Of a stretch of DNA of 39,019 bases, positions 1 through 9,384 are shown piece after piece. The position numbers and the translations under genes are program-made. The stretch spans positions 1-39,019 of IMG/VR virus record IMGVR_UViG_3300042478_002553, one strand, 5' to 3'. Source of the stretch: a virus. Every line of letters begins with the position of its first letter. The first letter of the stretch is position 1. Under the pieces are notes generated by a model. It was given only the letters and a program-made list of their open reading frames with translations, was not told where the DNA came from and did not search any database.

Positions 1-127
1 GGCTTTTGTTGTGATTGACGGAAATGCTACTCGTGTGTCAGACATCTTGGAAACGGTGAGGGAATTTGATAACCATGTAAATGCGTTTAAAGCCTGTGGG
101 ATATTATGAATGATTTTTTAGATTGCT
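1..127. repeat. Terminal direct repeat, left copy
   Basis: These 127 bases are identical to 38893-39019. An exact repeat at both contig ends is the usual signature of a circular or circularly permuted genome assembled with a 127-base k-mer. It could instead be a true short direct terminal repeat of a linear phage genome. It cuts through the end of one virion gene and the start of the next, which argues for an arbitrary breakpoint. Confidence 0.95.
2..109 (+). CDS. 3' end of the 473-residue internal virion protein (duplicate of the gene at 37580)
   Basis: Only the last 35 codons and the TGA stop lie here, because the linear window starts inside the gene. The complete copy is at 37580-39001. 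The stop overlaps the next gene in an ATGA, so the two large virion proteins are probably translationally coupled. This is not an independent gene. Confidence 0.93.
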   Translation, partial: AFVVIDGNATRVSDILETVREFDNHVNAFKACGIL

Positions 128-2568
128 TAAAAGGCCAACTGCCCAACGACCTTTATAAACGGGCAGAAAAAGCTTACGAACAAAACCGTAAAGCCTTTGA
201 ATCCGAAATGGGATCAGAGGAAGCCAAGGTAAAGGCCACGCAGCGCACAACAGAGTTTTTTGACGAATACCTAAAAAAGCAAAAGAACAATCTCCTTACC
301 ACCGCCCAGCGTTCTTTAGAGATGTGGGATGAGGTTAATCGTCTTAAAGGCAATAAAACATCCGATTGGGCTTATGCCAACGTCATTTTGGAAAGAATCG
401 GCGACCAACAAGCCTACAATCGCGGCCTTGTTGCCAAACTGATGAATGCGTTTATTGAGAAATACAAACCCCGTTTGGGTGTGTTTCGTCCTGCTGAAAA
501 CATATCCATGACAAAGCAAGTTTATCGGGAAATGTTTTTAGAGAATACGGGTGATGTTGATGCCCAAGGATTTTATAAATCCTATAATGACACGCAAAAT
601 TATCTTATAGACCAACTTAATGCCCATGGGGCCTCTATCAACAAAAGGGCAAAACGCCAACCAGGCCAGTTCCATGACAGCGAATTATTAAAATCTGTAT
701 CGCCGGAAGAGTGGTGGAGCCGCATATCTCCTTTGTTGGATAGAACGGCAATGATTGATAAAAAAACGGGCGCACCGCTTGATGATGCAAACTTGAAAAG
801 AATTTCATTAAAAATATATGATGAAATTACAACGGGTATTGGTGAGGGTAATCTTCTTCGTTTAAGCAGTGGCGATCCTGCTACGGTAAAACCCAAAAGC
901 ATTGTGGACCGATATTCTGATAAACGGTTTTTTGTTTTTAAGGATGCGGATTCATTCTTTGCTTATAACGATATGTTTGGCAGCGGAGACGAGGGCCTTT
1001 ATAATTCCATGATTGATGAATTAGGCGGCATGGCTGAGGATTTGGCGGTATTACAAGTCATGGGCCCGAATCCCGAAGACGTACATAAGTACATGATGAG
1101 CCGCATTTCTTTTGACCCAAGTAAAAGCAAAGAATGGGGATTATATCGGGAAAAACAGATTGAGGGGGCTTTTCGTCTTCTCACGGGCAAAGATTATGCG
1201 GTAGGGAATCCCCATTGGTCCATTAACACTTATTCAGCTATGAGAGGATTATTTGTATCGGCTAAATTGGGATCAGCGGCCCTTCTTACTTTGGCGGATT
1301 CTATATTTGCTGCCAACACCCTAAAAATGAATGGCATGTCTGCAACCAAGGGGTTTATCCGTTATTTTGGTGGACTTAATCCAGCTAAAGAAAGCGATAG
1401 AGTGCTGGCTGCCAATCTTGCGTTGGCAGGGGATGTTGTGACTGATGGATTTATTTCAGCGTCTCGTTATGGAGAAATAGAAGCCATTGGAAAATCAAAA
1501 GCCGTAGAGTTTTCCCAAAAAACAGCTAGTGCTACTATTCATTTGTCTGGGTTAAAAACCATGACAACCCACGTTAAGAAAATAACGGGGCTAGAGTTTT
1601 ATGGGTATTTTGGGGCGCATATTAAGGCCCAAACGCCCTGGGCAGAGTTAGACCGCGATCTATTAGAAGCCTTTGACCGATACAATATCACGCAAGACGA
1701 TTGGGCAAAAACCCTTAAAACAGGAACGTTATCCTTAGACGAGCAAGGCAACACAGCCTTTATGAACGTAACGGAATGGACGGATAAAGAGTTGGCCAGT
1801 AAATATGGCACGTTTGCCGCAGAGATGATGCGTAAAGCCTCTAATGAACCTTCCGTTATGTTGCGCAGTGCCCGTACTGGTTTTGGGTCAAATAAAAATT
1901 CCTTAAAACGTATGATTGCCACGGATGCTTTTTTCCTAAAAAGTTTTGCCATATCCGCTGCTAGTAATCATTTAATTCCTGCTTTTAACCGAGCTTTTAA
2001 ACGTGGGGAGTTTGGAAGTTTAGCAACACTTGTTATTGGTGGAATGGTTATTGGGACTATGACTTCCCAATTACGAGAAGTAGTTTCAGGGAAAGACATG
2101 AGAGAATGGGATAATCCAAAAACGTGGGCGGCGGGGCTTTTGTCTTCTGGGGGATTGGCTATTGTGGGTGATTTTGTTTTTGGGGATTACACAAGAAATG
2201 GACAAAAAATGTCTGATTTTTTAGGTGGATGGCTAACCAATACAGGAGTAACTATATTTGATGTCATCACTGGCTCTTTTGGGAAAGCCCTAGACCCTGA
2301 AAAGGAAACAAACTGGTTAAGGGATTTTTATACTTACGCGCAAAACTTTATTCCTGCCAAGAATCTCTGGTATTCCAAAATGTTCACGGATCGTTTTATT
2401 TGGGATAATGTGGAAAGACTGGTAGACCCTGATTTTGACAAGAAGGTTGCCAGAAATGAAGCCAGGATTCGTCGGGAAACAGGGCAAGGTTTTTGGTGGC
2501 CCAGAACATCCACATTGCCCACAAGAGAGCCTGTTGTAACCAAAGGAATACCCGATGTGGGCAGCTAG
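106..2568 (+). CDS. Large internal virion (DNA ejection) protein, 820 aa
   Basis: A very large protein directly after two other internal virion proteins and before the tail appendage genes. This is where podoviruses encode the proteins expelled into the cell ahead of DNA. The first 400 residues look largely helical and charged. The C-terminal third has two hydrophobic stretches (about residues 635-655 and 675-700), then a helical region ending in a WW-containing tail (near residue 800). That end resembles the C-termini of large podoviral virion proteins I have seen; this is recollection, not a search. I see no lysozyme or transglycosylase motif. Together with the 473-residue protein just upstream (ATGA overlap), it approaches the size of T7 gp16, so the pair may be a split equivalent. 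The start has only weak Shine-Dalgarno pairing, consistent with coupling. Confidence 0.7.
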   Translation: MNDFLDCLKGQLPNDLYKRAEKAYEQNRKAFESEMGSEEAKVKATQRTTEFFDEYLKKQKNNLLTTAQRSLEMWDEVNRLKGNKTSDWAYANVILERIGDQQAYNRGLVAKLMNAFIEKYKPRLGVFRPAENISMTKQVYREMFLENTGDVDAQGFYKSYNDTQNYLIDQLNAHGASINKRAKRQPGQFHDSELLKSVSPEEWWSRISPLLDRTAMIDKKTGAPLDDANLKRISLKIYDEITTGIGEGNLLRLSSGDPATVKPKSIVDRYSDKRFFVFKDADSFFAYNDMFGSGDEGLYNSMIDELGGMAEDLAVLQVMGPNPEDVHKYMMSRISFDPSKSKEWGLYREKQIEGAFRLLTGKDYAVGNPHWSINTYSAMRGLFVSAKLGSAALLTLADSIFAANTLKMNGMSATKGFIRYFGGLNPAKESDRVLAANLALAGDVVTDGFISASRYGEIEAIGKSKAVEFSQKTASATIHLSGLKTMTTHVKKITGLEFYGYFGAHIKAQTPWAELDRDLLEAFDRYNITQDDWAKTLKTGTLSLDEQGNTAFMNVTEWTDKELASKYGTFAAEMMRKASNEPSVMLRSARTGFGSNKNSLKRMIATDAFFLKSFAISAASNHLIPAFNRAFKRGEFGSLATLVIGGMVIGTMTSQLREVVSGKDMREWDNPKTWAAGLLSSGGLAIVGDFVFGDYTRNGQKMSDFLGGWLTNTGVTIFDVITGSFGKALDPEKETNWLRDFYTYAQNFIPAKNLWYSKMFTDRFIWDNVERLVDPDFDKKVARNEARIRRETGQGFWWPRTSTLPTREPVVTKGIPDVGS

Positions 2569-2863
2569 ATTTTGGAGTAAACGGTTTTGGAGTGGCCGGT
2601 ATTGGACACCCAGTGACACTGAGGAAGAAATTATTTATGTTCATGTCTATCCCCCTATCAATGGGCAATTATTTGTTCCATCACCGCAAAAGACTTTTTT
2701 TATTCACAATTTGCCGTTAATAGGTAAAGTAATTGTGAATACGCCTTTTAAAGCATTCTTTAGAAAAGAGTTTATCAATAAGGGACAAGTTCAATCTGAA
2801 TTGAATGCCCGTATCCAACTAGAAGGAATCAAAGGTTATGTCGGTAAAATCCCTACAAGTTGA
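2555..2863 (+). CDS. Unknown virion-region protein, 102 aa
   Basis: A small gene overlapping the end of the 820-residue gene by 14 bases. It starts at an ATG with AAAGGA seven bases upstream. The N-terminus is rich in Trp and Arg, and the rest alternates hydrophobic and polar residues with a KxFFRK segment near residue 70. I do not recognise the family. Its position between the ejection proteins and the tailspike suggests a minor tail or appendage-attachment protein, but that is inference from context. Confidence 0.6.
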   Translation: MWAARFWSKRFWSGRYWTPSDTEEEIIYVHVYPPINGQLFVPSPQKTFFIHNLPLIGKVIVNTPFKAFFRKEFINKGQVQSELNARIQLEGIKGYVGKIPTS

Positions 2864-3242
2864 TTTTGGGTCGCCTGCCCCTATTCGCTTAGACTTTAAT
2901 CTTGCCAGTGAATTCCCAGGCAAATCCGCTTCAAACATCACAGAGGTGTATTGGTCCTTAAAGCGCTCTGATAGGGATGCGGATAATAAGTATGTTCTTA
3001 AACAATTCACAACTGGCGGCGTGACCAAAGAAAATATCACGGCTGAAAACGGAGAAAGCCTTGTAAGGTTTTCCGTGGTGCTTTTGCCGGCAAATTGGGC
3101 AAATTTATCGGTGGAAGAATACATCCTTGTGGTGGGATTTAAACTAGATAGCCAAGGACCAACGGAATTAAGTTACCTTTTGAAAGGAGATCAATACACC
3201 AAACTTCGTATTCTGTTTAGGCAGCGTGCGCTTACCGCCTAA
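2838..3242 (+). CDS. Probable tail-appendage accessory protein, 134 aa
   Basis: Overlaps the preceding gene by 26 bases and ends in TAATG shared with the tailspike gene, so it belongs to the appendage operon. The sequence is a run of short beta-type segments (for example near residues 15-30, 60-85 and 100-125) with no membrane segment, compatible with a small beta-sandwich. I do not recognise a catalytic motif. The tight TAATG coupling to the spike fits an adaptor or attachment role, which is inferred. Confidence 0.6.
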   Translation: MSVKSLQVDFGSPAPIRLDFNLASEFPGKSASNITEVYWSLKRSDRDADNKYVLKQFTTGGVTKENITAENGESLVRFSVVLLPANWANLSVEEYILVVGFKLDSQGPTELSYLLKGDQYTKLRILFRQRALTA

Positions 3243-5338
3243 TGCCTATTATTGAAGTTCCTTTTAATGGATACTTTCAATCTAAGTTTGACACACTTGG
3301 GTTTCCGTTTAATATAGATTTACCTGAATTTGTTGCCAATTTTTTTAAGGAGCCTTTCTTGGCATTACCATTTATCACACGGCAAGATATAGGACTGGCA
3401 GGGGATGGTGTCACAGATGATTCGTTTCTTTTAAATAGAAAGATGCGGGAATTGTGGGACGATGGGCTAAGTGCCGTGTTTTGGCTAGACCCACAAGAGG
3501 GAAAATCATTTTATTTCAATGCCAGTGTGGACGTTCGCTCTAACCAATGGGTTATCTTTTCTAGCCGTTCAGAAAAAAACAATATCACTTTTGGTCCCAA
3601 TGGAAGAATGCGGATTTTTGGCGGATTGGATGAAGACCCTGATGAAAACCTGCCTAAGTTAGGCGCAACGTCTACAGAAGGCAGCACAACGCTTTTTATG
3701 GGGCCTGAACCAGAAAGCAATGCCTCTTTATTTCAAGTGGGACAACGGATCATTATTCGTGGAAAAACGGATGCCAACGGTGTGGCCTTGCAAAAAGAAG
3801 ACAATGTTGTAACGGCCATTAACACCAGCCTGAACACCTTGACTGTTTTAAACCCTTTAGAGTTTACTTATTTGCCTGTGTATCCACCAGGGGATTTTGA
3901 GGCCAAGCAAGGGATACCCGATAGGTCGTTTGTCACGCGCTTAATCTCTTATGATTTGACGGCCAATACAACCGTGGGAAGCCCTATTATTTCTCTGGTA
4001 TCTACAACAGGGTTGGCGGTTGGCGACTGGATGTATTTATTTGACGAAGGCGTGGCCAAAGATGTTGGGGGCACGTCTGGAAACTTTATTCGTCAAGAAG
4101 TCGGGAGAATCATTGCCATTAACGGCCTTAACGTCACATTAAACCATGGGGTGTACCATCAATATCTTACCAGCAAAACAGCACGAGTCACCCGTTTGGA
4201 TGCCGTAGGCAATGCCCGTATTACAAACGCTAGAGTGTCTTGGAACACGCCGTCATCGGAAAGAGATAATCATGCTTTCTTTGTGGGGTATGCTTATGAT
4301 TCCATGATTGATAATTGCCATGTTTCTGATGAGGCAGGCTTTGGAAACATTGGATCGTGTTTCCGTTTAGACATTGGTTATAACAACAAGATTCAAAATT
4401 GTTCTGGCCGCAATCCCTATCTTATCGGTCCTGGACTTGGGTATGGAGTTTCTATGTACGGTTCCACATCGTGCTTTTCGGATAATTGCCATGTGGACGG
4501 GATGCGCCATGGGTTTATTTTGTTTAAGGGCACGGCAGGATGCTTATTTACCAACACCAGCATTGTCAATTCCACCATTTCGGACATTGATTTGCATGGG
4601 GCCAATGAAGTTTATAATACCTTTCGTGGGTTCAAGATTGTTTCAGGTCCCACAATTTCAGCCGATGCCAATGACAAAAGCGCAATTAAACTAGGCAATG
4701 AGTTCCATTTGGCAGGTGCTTCCCACAACATTATTGAAAATGGGGAGATAGATTTTTTTGATACCACTCATGATACCAACGGTATCGACATATTGCCCAC
4801 AAGCAGTTGTAATCTTGTAAAGAATGTGGTTATAAAATCCCCTACTGTTGGCATTCAGATCATTGACCAAGATGATGATGCTCTTCCTGGCGATGCTAAC
4901 TTGAAAGCAGAATTTAATAAAATTGAGAACGTAGATATTTACAATGCTTCCGACCGTGCCATAAAATTGCGTGGAAATGCCAATGGATCGACAACACGGA
5001 TTATCAAAGACTTGGAGTTAATCAATATCAAGATGTATGGATGCACGCGCCACATTGACCTTGTGCAAGCGGAGAACGTGTTGGTTAAAGATTGCCAAGT
5101 GATCCGGCCAGGAGACACAACAACCTATCCATACTGTGTAGATGCCACAAATGTGTTGGGATTGAGAGTTTCGCAGAATTATTTTGAGAAAACGCAACGC
5201 GCCGTAAGGATTCAGGATTGCCCATCGGCCAGAGTTATTGATAATACGTTTGTGGATTTGATAAGCGCATCTTCGGCAATCAATGATGTTTCAGGCAATA
5301 CGGGAGCAATTTTAACCCCTAATACGGATATTCCATAA
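3242..5338 (+). CDS. Tailspike with parallel beta-helix (pectate-lyase-like) fold, 698 aa
   Basis: Residues 54-61 read GDGVTDDS, the opening motif of the pectate lyase 3 / right-handed beta-helix superfamily found in many phage tailspikes. From about residue 330 to 690 the protein is a series of short turns rich in Asn, Gly, Asp and Ile/Val (N-x-I, D-N, V-x-N), as expected for successive beta-helix coils. The first 45 residues probably form the particle-binding head. The expected role is recognising and perhaps cleaving a surface polysaccharide. Catalytic residues cannot be assigned by eye. It is coupled by TAATG to both neighbours (3242 and 5338). Confidence 0.82.
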   Translation: MPIIEVPFNGYFQSKFDTLGFPFNIDLPEFVANFFKEPFLALPFITRQDIGLAGDGVTDDSFLLNRKMRELWDDGLSAVFWLDPQEGKSFYFNASVDVRSNQWVIFSSRSEKNNITFGPNGRMRIFGGLDEDPDENLPKLGATSTEGSTTLFMGPEPESNASLFQVGQRIIIRGKTDANGVALQKEDNVVTAINTSLNTLTVLNPLEFTYLPVYPPGDFEAKQGIPDRSFVTRLISYDLTANTTVGSPIISLVSTTGLAVGDWMYLFDEGVAKDVGGTSGNFIRQEVGRIIAINGLNVTLNHGVYHQYLTSKTARVTRLDAVGNARITNARVSWNTPSSERDNHAFFVGYAYDSMIDNCHVSDEAGFGNIGSCFRLDIGYNNKIQNCSGRNPYLIGPGLGYGVSMYGSTSCFSDNCHVDGMRHGFILFKGTAGCLFTNTSIVNSTISDIDLHGANEVYNTFRGFKIVSGPTISADANDKSAIKLGNEFHLAGASHNIIENGEIDFFDTTHDTNGIDILPTSSCNLVKNVVIKSPTVGIQIIDQDDDALPGDANLKAEFNKIENVDIYNASDRAIKLRGNANGSTTRIIKDLELINIKMYGCTRHIDLVQAENVLVKDCQVIRPGDTTTYPYCVDATNVLGLRVSQNYFEKTQRAVRIQDCPSARVIDNTFVDLISASSAINDVSGNTGAILTPNTDIP

Positions 5339-7941
5339 TGGCCAATCAGACCATCACAACGGGAACGCTTGCATCGCCTATCAATTATGATGATGCGTCC
5401 ATTTCTGGTTTGCTGAATGGGGAATCGATCACGATCAATGGTGGTGCGTTAAAAATTGATTCTGATGTTCGTTGGAATCAACAGGCGGCCGTCATGGGCA
5501 ACGTCACGCTTTCGGCCACGCTTGGTGGCTCTTTTGTTGTTGATGGGTCGCAAGTATGGGAGGTTCCGTTCTCGGCCTCTGCTGGAAATGTTCCCACCCA
5601 AGGTGCGTTAGGCACAAACGGCGTTACAGGTGGCACAAGTGGTGCGACTGGTGAACTCACCCGCGTGTGGGCTACTGGATCGCTCAACCCTGCCACGGCG
5701 GGAGGCGCAATGCCCGCCACCGGCTTCATCAAGCTCCGCAGCAAAACAGGCACGTTTCAGAACGGCGAGACAATCACCCTTCCCGGCGGCGCTACCATCA
5801 CCGCCTCTGGCGCTGGCAAGCGGTCATGGATACACGTTGTCGGGCGCTCTGCCGTAACCGGCGGTGGCAGCGTATTAACAATCCCGCGATTGGGCAACGC
5901 TTCATTTTCAGGCGACTGGTACGAGCTGGGCACCACGAATGGCGCGGACAACCAGACTTTCCAGTATCCCGTTGCCGATCAGTGTCCAGCTATCTGGATT
6001 GAGACGGCGGCAGGTTCTGGCGTTTACGAAATCTGGATGAATGCGGGCGTCCGCTGGACCGATGGCCTCGGCGCGATTGCAACCACCGACAAAAGGGGGA
6101 CATACTTTGGTTGCACCAATTCAGGAGTCATTACCATAGCAGGGCGCGGCGCGGCAAACGTTGGACTAAAACCACCCTCGGGTTGTCGAGTGCGCATTCC
6201 AAATGTTCTCATGAGCAATGCGGAACCAACTGATTATTCAGTAAATCATCTGCCAGCAGCCTCGATTTCGCGCTATCAGTTCATTCTCAGTTCTGCTGGC
6301 GGTATGTTTTTGTCAAATGTGTCGAGCAACTGGCTTCACAGCAACACAGGTGCCTTTAAAATAGAAATAAAAGACAGCGGCCTAAACCAGCCGCTTCAGA
6401 TAAGCTCTGTCGGTACAACCCTCGACGTGAGCAACGTCGGCATTGCACAGGTTGACTCCGCTGTAAACACGACGTTGGCAATTCAAACCTGCTACGGCGG
6501 AACGAGATTAACCGATGTTTTTGCGGCAAAGCCTCTGGCTGCCGTGATGCTCAATCTTGCAAACTTATCAGACATTGAGTTTACGCGCGTCAGACTGGAT
6601 GTTTTTGGAGTTGCCGGTTCAACGGTGCAAACCTCAACAAACTGCTTTGGAATTGGACCTGCTATCAACCTGACTATGACCGATTGCGTTGCGGTTGGTG
6701 GGGTCGGCTTGGCCCTCTCAACAGTAGTCACCGCGTCGATTAAAGGCTTCGAATACGCGGCGCAGAACGCCGGAACCACATTGCCAACGAGTACCGCAAC
6801 ACCAATATCCCTTGCCAGCGGTTGCAAAGACATTGTAATTGATGGCTTTGACAATTTTGATAACATACCTGACGTGCATGCCTATGTACCGCTCTATACG
6901 ATTGGCGGAAACTGCGATGGCATTGAGATAAAAAATCTAGGCACACCAATCACGCCTTACAATATGGGAAGCGTGAATCCTGCGTCGCGCGTTGCCTCAA
7001 TAAGCGGGTCCAGAAACATTCAATTAAGAAGGCTTTACGCTCAGAATACGAGAACTGCCGGTGTGTCGCTTGCAACAACAGTGCAGAATGTAGTGATGGA
7101 CAACGTATGGAGCGATGAAGCGGACCCCGCACAAACTCCTGCCAATAATATGGTTTTGCGCGGAGGACGATCAGCAAGCCCGACGGCTGGCTTCTCGGGC
7201 ATCTACGGCTTCCATTGGATGGATGCCTGGACCTCAACTACAGCGGGTTATATCACGATTGCCTGCAATGAGCCGACCGCCCAATCTCTGAACCAGTGTT
7301 CTGCGAGCCTTGCCGTTGGTGCTGGTTCTGGCTTCACTGGTGCTGGCAACGTGGCCATGACCAAGCTCACGGACACAATAGAATGGGCCATGCCGTATTA
7401 TGCCTTGGGCATAACGGGGTTTCAAAATACTGCGCCCACCATCACCGGGACAAATCCTAGCAACCACACGTTACAATTCCAGTGGGATACTGGGGCAGGA
7501 TGGAATGGAACATGGCTCGCTCTGACGGGCGCGAACTTGTCCGGTATTGGTGCCATCAACCCAGCCACCGGCATTAAGCTGAAAGTGCGCGTTACTGTGA
7601 ACACAGCGAGCGCAACAAACCTGCTTACCTACATCAGGATCGACACAACCACTGATGCGGTCTCGCAGCGGATTGAATATCCGCTTCCCGGATCGATTGT
7701 GGCTGTGAACAACCTCGTTCCGAATAGCAGGGTTAAGATCACCCGCGTCGATACTGGCGCGGTTCTCGCTCAGATATCGTCCGTCACGAGCACAACAAAT
7801 TTTGATTTGCAATATGCAGGCGAGGTTCGGATTGAAGCTCGGAACGCAAGCGGCAGCCCAGCGTACAAGCCGTGGGTCACGCGGACTACAATTAGTGCCA
7901 GCTTCACAACAACCGTTACGGCTTTACAGGAGATTGATTAA
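5338..7941 (+). CDS. Large beta-rich tail appendage protein, 867 aa
   Basis: A Gly/Ser/Thr/Ala-rich protein coupled to the tailspike (TAATG) and followed immediately by another appendage gene. Roughly the first 85 residues are encoded by DNA of normal phage composition. From about 5590 to 7935 the DNA is visibly richer in G+C, pointing to a transplanted distal module. The middle (about residues 290-640) has N-x-x-(V/I) and D-N-(V/I) spacing typical of beta-helical or beta-solenoid shafts. The C-terminus (residues 750-867) looks like a beta-sandwich; its RIEARNASGS segment resembles RVDVRNGSGA near the end of the next protein. Likely a receptor-binding fibre or second spike. The specificity is unknown. 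Confidence 0.68.
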   Translation: MANQTITTGTLASPINYDDASISGLLNGESITINGGALKIDSDVRWNQQAAVMGNVTLSATLGGSFVVDGSQVWEVPFSASAGNVPTQGALGTNGVTGGTSGATGELTRVWATGSLNPATAGGAMPATGFIKLRSKTGTFQNGETITLPGGATITASGAGKRSWIHVVGRSAVTGGGSVLTIPRLGNASFSGDWYELGTTNGADNQTFQYPVADQCPAIWIETAAGSGVYEIWMNAGVRWTDGLGAIATTDKRGTYFGCTNSGVITIAGRGAANVGLKPPSGCRVRIPNVLMSNAEPTDYSVNHLPAASISRYQFILSSAGGMFLSNVSSNWLHSNTGAFKIEIKDSGLNQPLQISSVGTTLDVSNVGIAQVDSAVNTTLAIQTCYGGTRLTDVFAAKPLAAVMLNLANLSDIEFTRVRLDVFGVAGSTVQTSTNCFGIGPAINLTMTDCVAVGGVGLALSTVVTASIKGFEYAAQNAGTTLPTSTATPISLASGCKDIVIDGFDNFDNIPDVHAYVPLYTIGGNCDGIEIKNLGTPITPYNMGSVNPASRVASISGSRNIQLRRLYAQNTRTAGVSLATTVQNVVMDNVWSDEADPAQTPANNMVLRGGRSASPTAGFSGIYGFHWMDAWTSTTAGYITIACNEPTAQSLNQCSASLAVGAGSGFTGAGNVAMTKLTDTIEWAMPYYALGITGFQNTAPTITGTNPSNHTLQFQWDTGAGWNGTWLALTGANLSGIGAINPATGIKLKVRVTVNTASATNLLTYIRIDTTTDAVSQRIEYPLPGSIVAVNNLVPNSRVKITRVDTGAVLAQISSVTSTTNFDLQYAGEVRIEARNASGSPAYKPWVTRTTISASFTTTVTALQEID

Positions 7942-9384
7942 ATGGCTATTCAAGACGACTTTCAAATTAGTGCCACAGGGGACATTCGTCGCCAAGCTGG
8001 GGCCAGCACAACCGTTTATTCGGTGTTGGATTTGCACGCATGGTTACAAGATTTAGCGGATGATTCATCTGCTACAGGCAATGACCTTGTAGATATTTTA
8101 GCCCCTAATCCATCACGTTTAGATGGCCCACGGGATGCGGCTGTGGCTTCAAGGCTTAACCTTTTGACTAGTGGTTCCATTATATTCAATTTAGATGATA
8201 CGGCGGCGCAGTTTATCAATTTTGGGTCTATTAAACAGGACAGTGCAAACGTTCAATACTCTGGCCTAAAAACCATCGGTGGTATTGTTGCGGCATCGCC
8301 CGTATATGTTGTGCAAAATGGATCAAAACTCACGACCTTTTGGTCTAACGGTCACATTCAGATTTTGGTGAAGGTGCGTACAGGTGGTGCCCTGATTGAT
8401 TTAGGAAACGTGACGGCGTTTTCAAGAAAATGGGGACAATCGTATTCTCATTTTGACGTAAACCTTGCGGCGGGTGGTGAAAGCAATGCGGCTTTGTCAA
8501 CGTCCCTTGATTCTAACATTGTGCTTTCTGAGGCCAGCGCGGCGGCCTTATCCAGCAAGGTCACGGTAACGTTTGGGGATACCAACCAAGATTTAGCCAA
8601 CGGAAATGGGTCAAAACTGTATAAGGGCACCATCACACTGTCAAGCAGCTGTACCTTGCAAGAAGCGTATCAATACTTGCAATACCTAACGCGGGAAAAC
8701 AGTGCTGCAACCCTTAACAGCATTCCCGGGTGGCGGTATCGGGTTTTAAACGCTGCTTATACGGAAAACGCGGCGGCCCCTTTTGGAACCTTTGCGGGGG
8801 GTACGTTCTTTGTGGCTCAGGGATGGTGGCTCACGGGTGTGTTGGCGTCAGAGGCTACAAAATACCAACTGATCGCGCATGATGGCACAACACAAGTTCC
8901 GCCCACCTTAATTGGCATCACGGTGGGGAATCTTGTGGCTGGGGATCGTGTTTTGGTGGCACGTGACAATGGATCAGGGGCCTTATTAAAAGATGAATAT
9001 ACGCCCGTTGCGGCCAGTGCAGGGGCTACGTCATTGCAGGTTGTGGAAAGCATTAAAACAGATACGCCGTCCTCTGGTGTTATTCGGATTAAGGGGTTAC
9101 GTTATACGTATTCTGCGTTTAATGCTGGCACCAAAACCTTTACGGGTCTTTCGCCTTCTTTAGCCAGCAACATTGTAACAGCGGATGATGTGTTTGTGCC
9201 TTATATTGATAGGGCAGCAACGGGATCATCGGAAAGCGTGACGTTTATTTATGCCTCTAACTTTAATGCCCGCGTGGATGTACGAAATGGAAGTGGCGCA
9301 TCGCCGATTGTGCCTTTCTCTACCACGTTATCTGTGACAAACGCAGGGGCAAGTGTGAATGCAAGCCGAAACAGTGATGTTTAA
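7942..9384 (+). CDS. Tail appendage / structural protein, 480 aa
   Basis: Starts immediately after the stop of the 867-residue protein (TAA ATG), with an AGGAG about ten bases upstream. The N-terminal 60 residues contain a compact helical segment (VYSVLDLHAWLQDLADD). The rest is beta-rich with many Gly, Asn and Val residues and no membrane segment. The C-terminal 60 residues resemble the C-terminus of the upstream protein in spacing (R-x-(E/D)-x-RN-(A/G)-SG), so the two may share a terminal domain. The start of the next gene overlaps the stop (TAATG). A virion appendage role is likely from position; the exact role is not known. Confidence 0.65.
   Translation: MAIQDDFQISATGDIRRQAGASTTVYSVLDLHAWLQDLADDSSATGNDLVDILAPNPSRLDGPRDAAVASRLNLLTSGSIIFNLDDTAAQFINFGSIKQDSANVQYSGLKTIGGIVAASPVYVVQNGSKLTTFWSNGHIQILVKVRTGGALIDLGNVTAFSRKWGQSYSHFDVNLAAGGESNAALSTSLDSNIVLSEASAAALSSKVTVTFGDTNQDLANGNGSKLYKGTITLSSSCTLQEAYQYLQYLTRENSAATLNSIPGWRYRVLNAAYTENAAAPFGTFAGGTFFVAQGWWLTGVLASEATKYQLIAHDGTTQVPPTLIGITVGNLVAGDRVLVARDNGSGALLKDEYTPVAASAGATSLQVVESIKTDTPSSGVIRIKGLRYTYSAFNAGTKTFTGLSPSLASNIVTADDVFVPYIDRAATGSSESVTFIYASNFNARVDVRNGSGASPIVPFSTTLSVTNAGASVNASRNSDV

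Noticed and set aside
316-519. Open - strand frames of 60-120 codons opposite the large virion genes (for example 316-519, 1599-1952, 36884-37207)
   Set aside because: They lie wholly inside confident + strand genes, have no ribosome binding sites and read as the complement of coding sequence.
5630-6002. Alternative + strand frames within the GC-rich part of the 867-residue gene
   Set aside because: GC-rich DNA lacks stop codons by chance. The 5338-7941 frame runs through continuously and has the protein-like composition.
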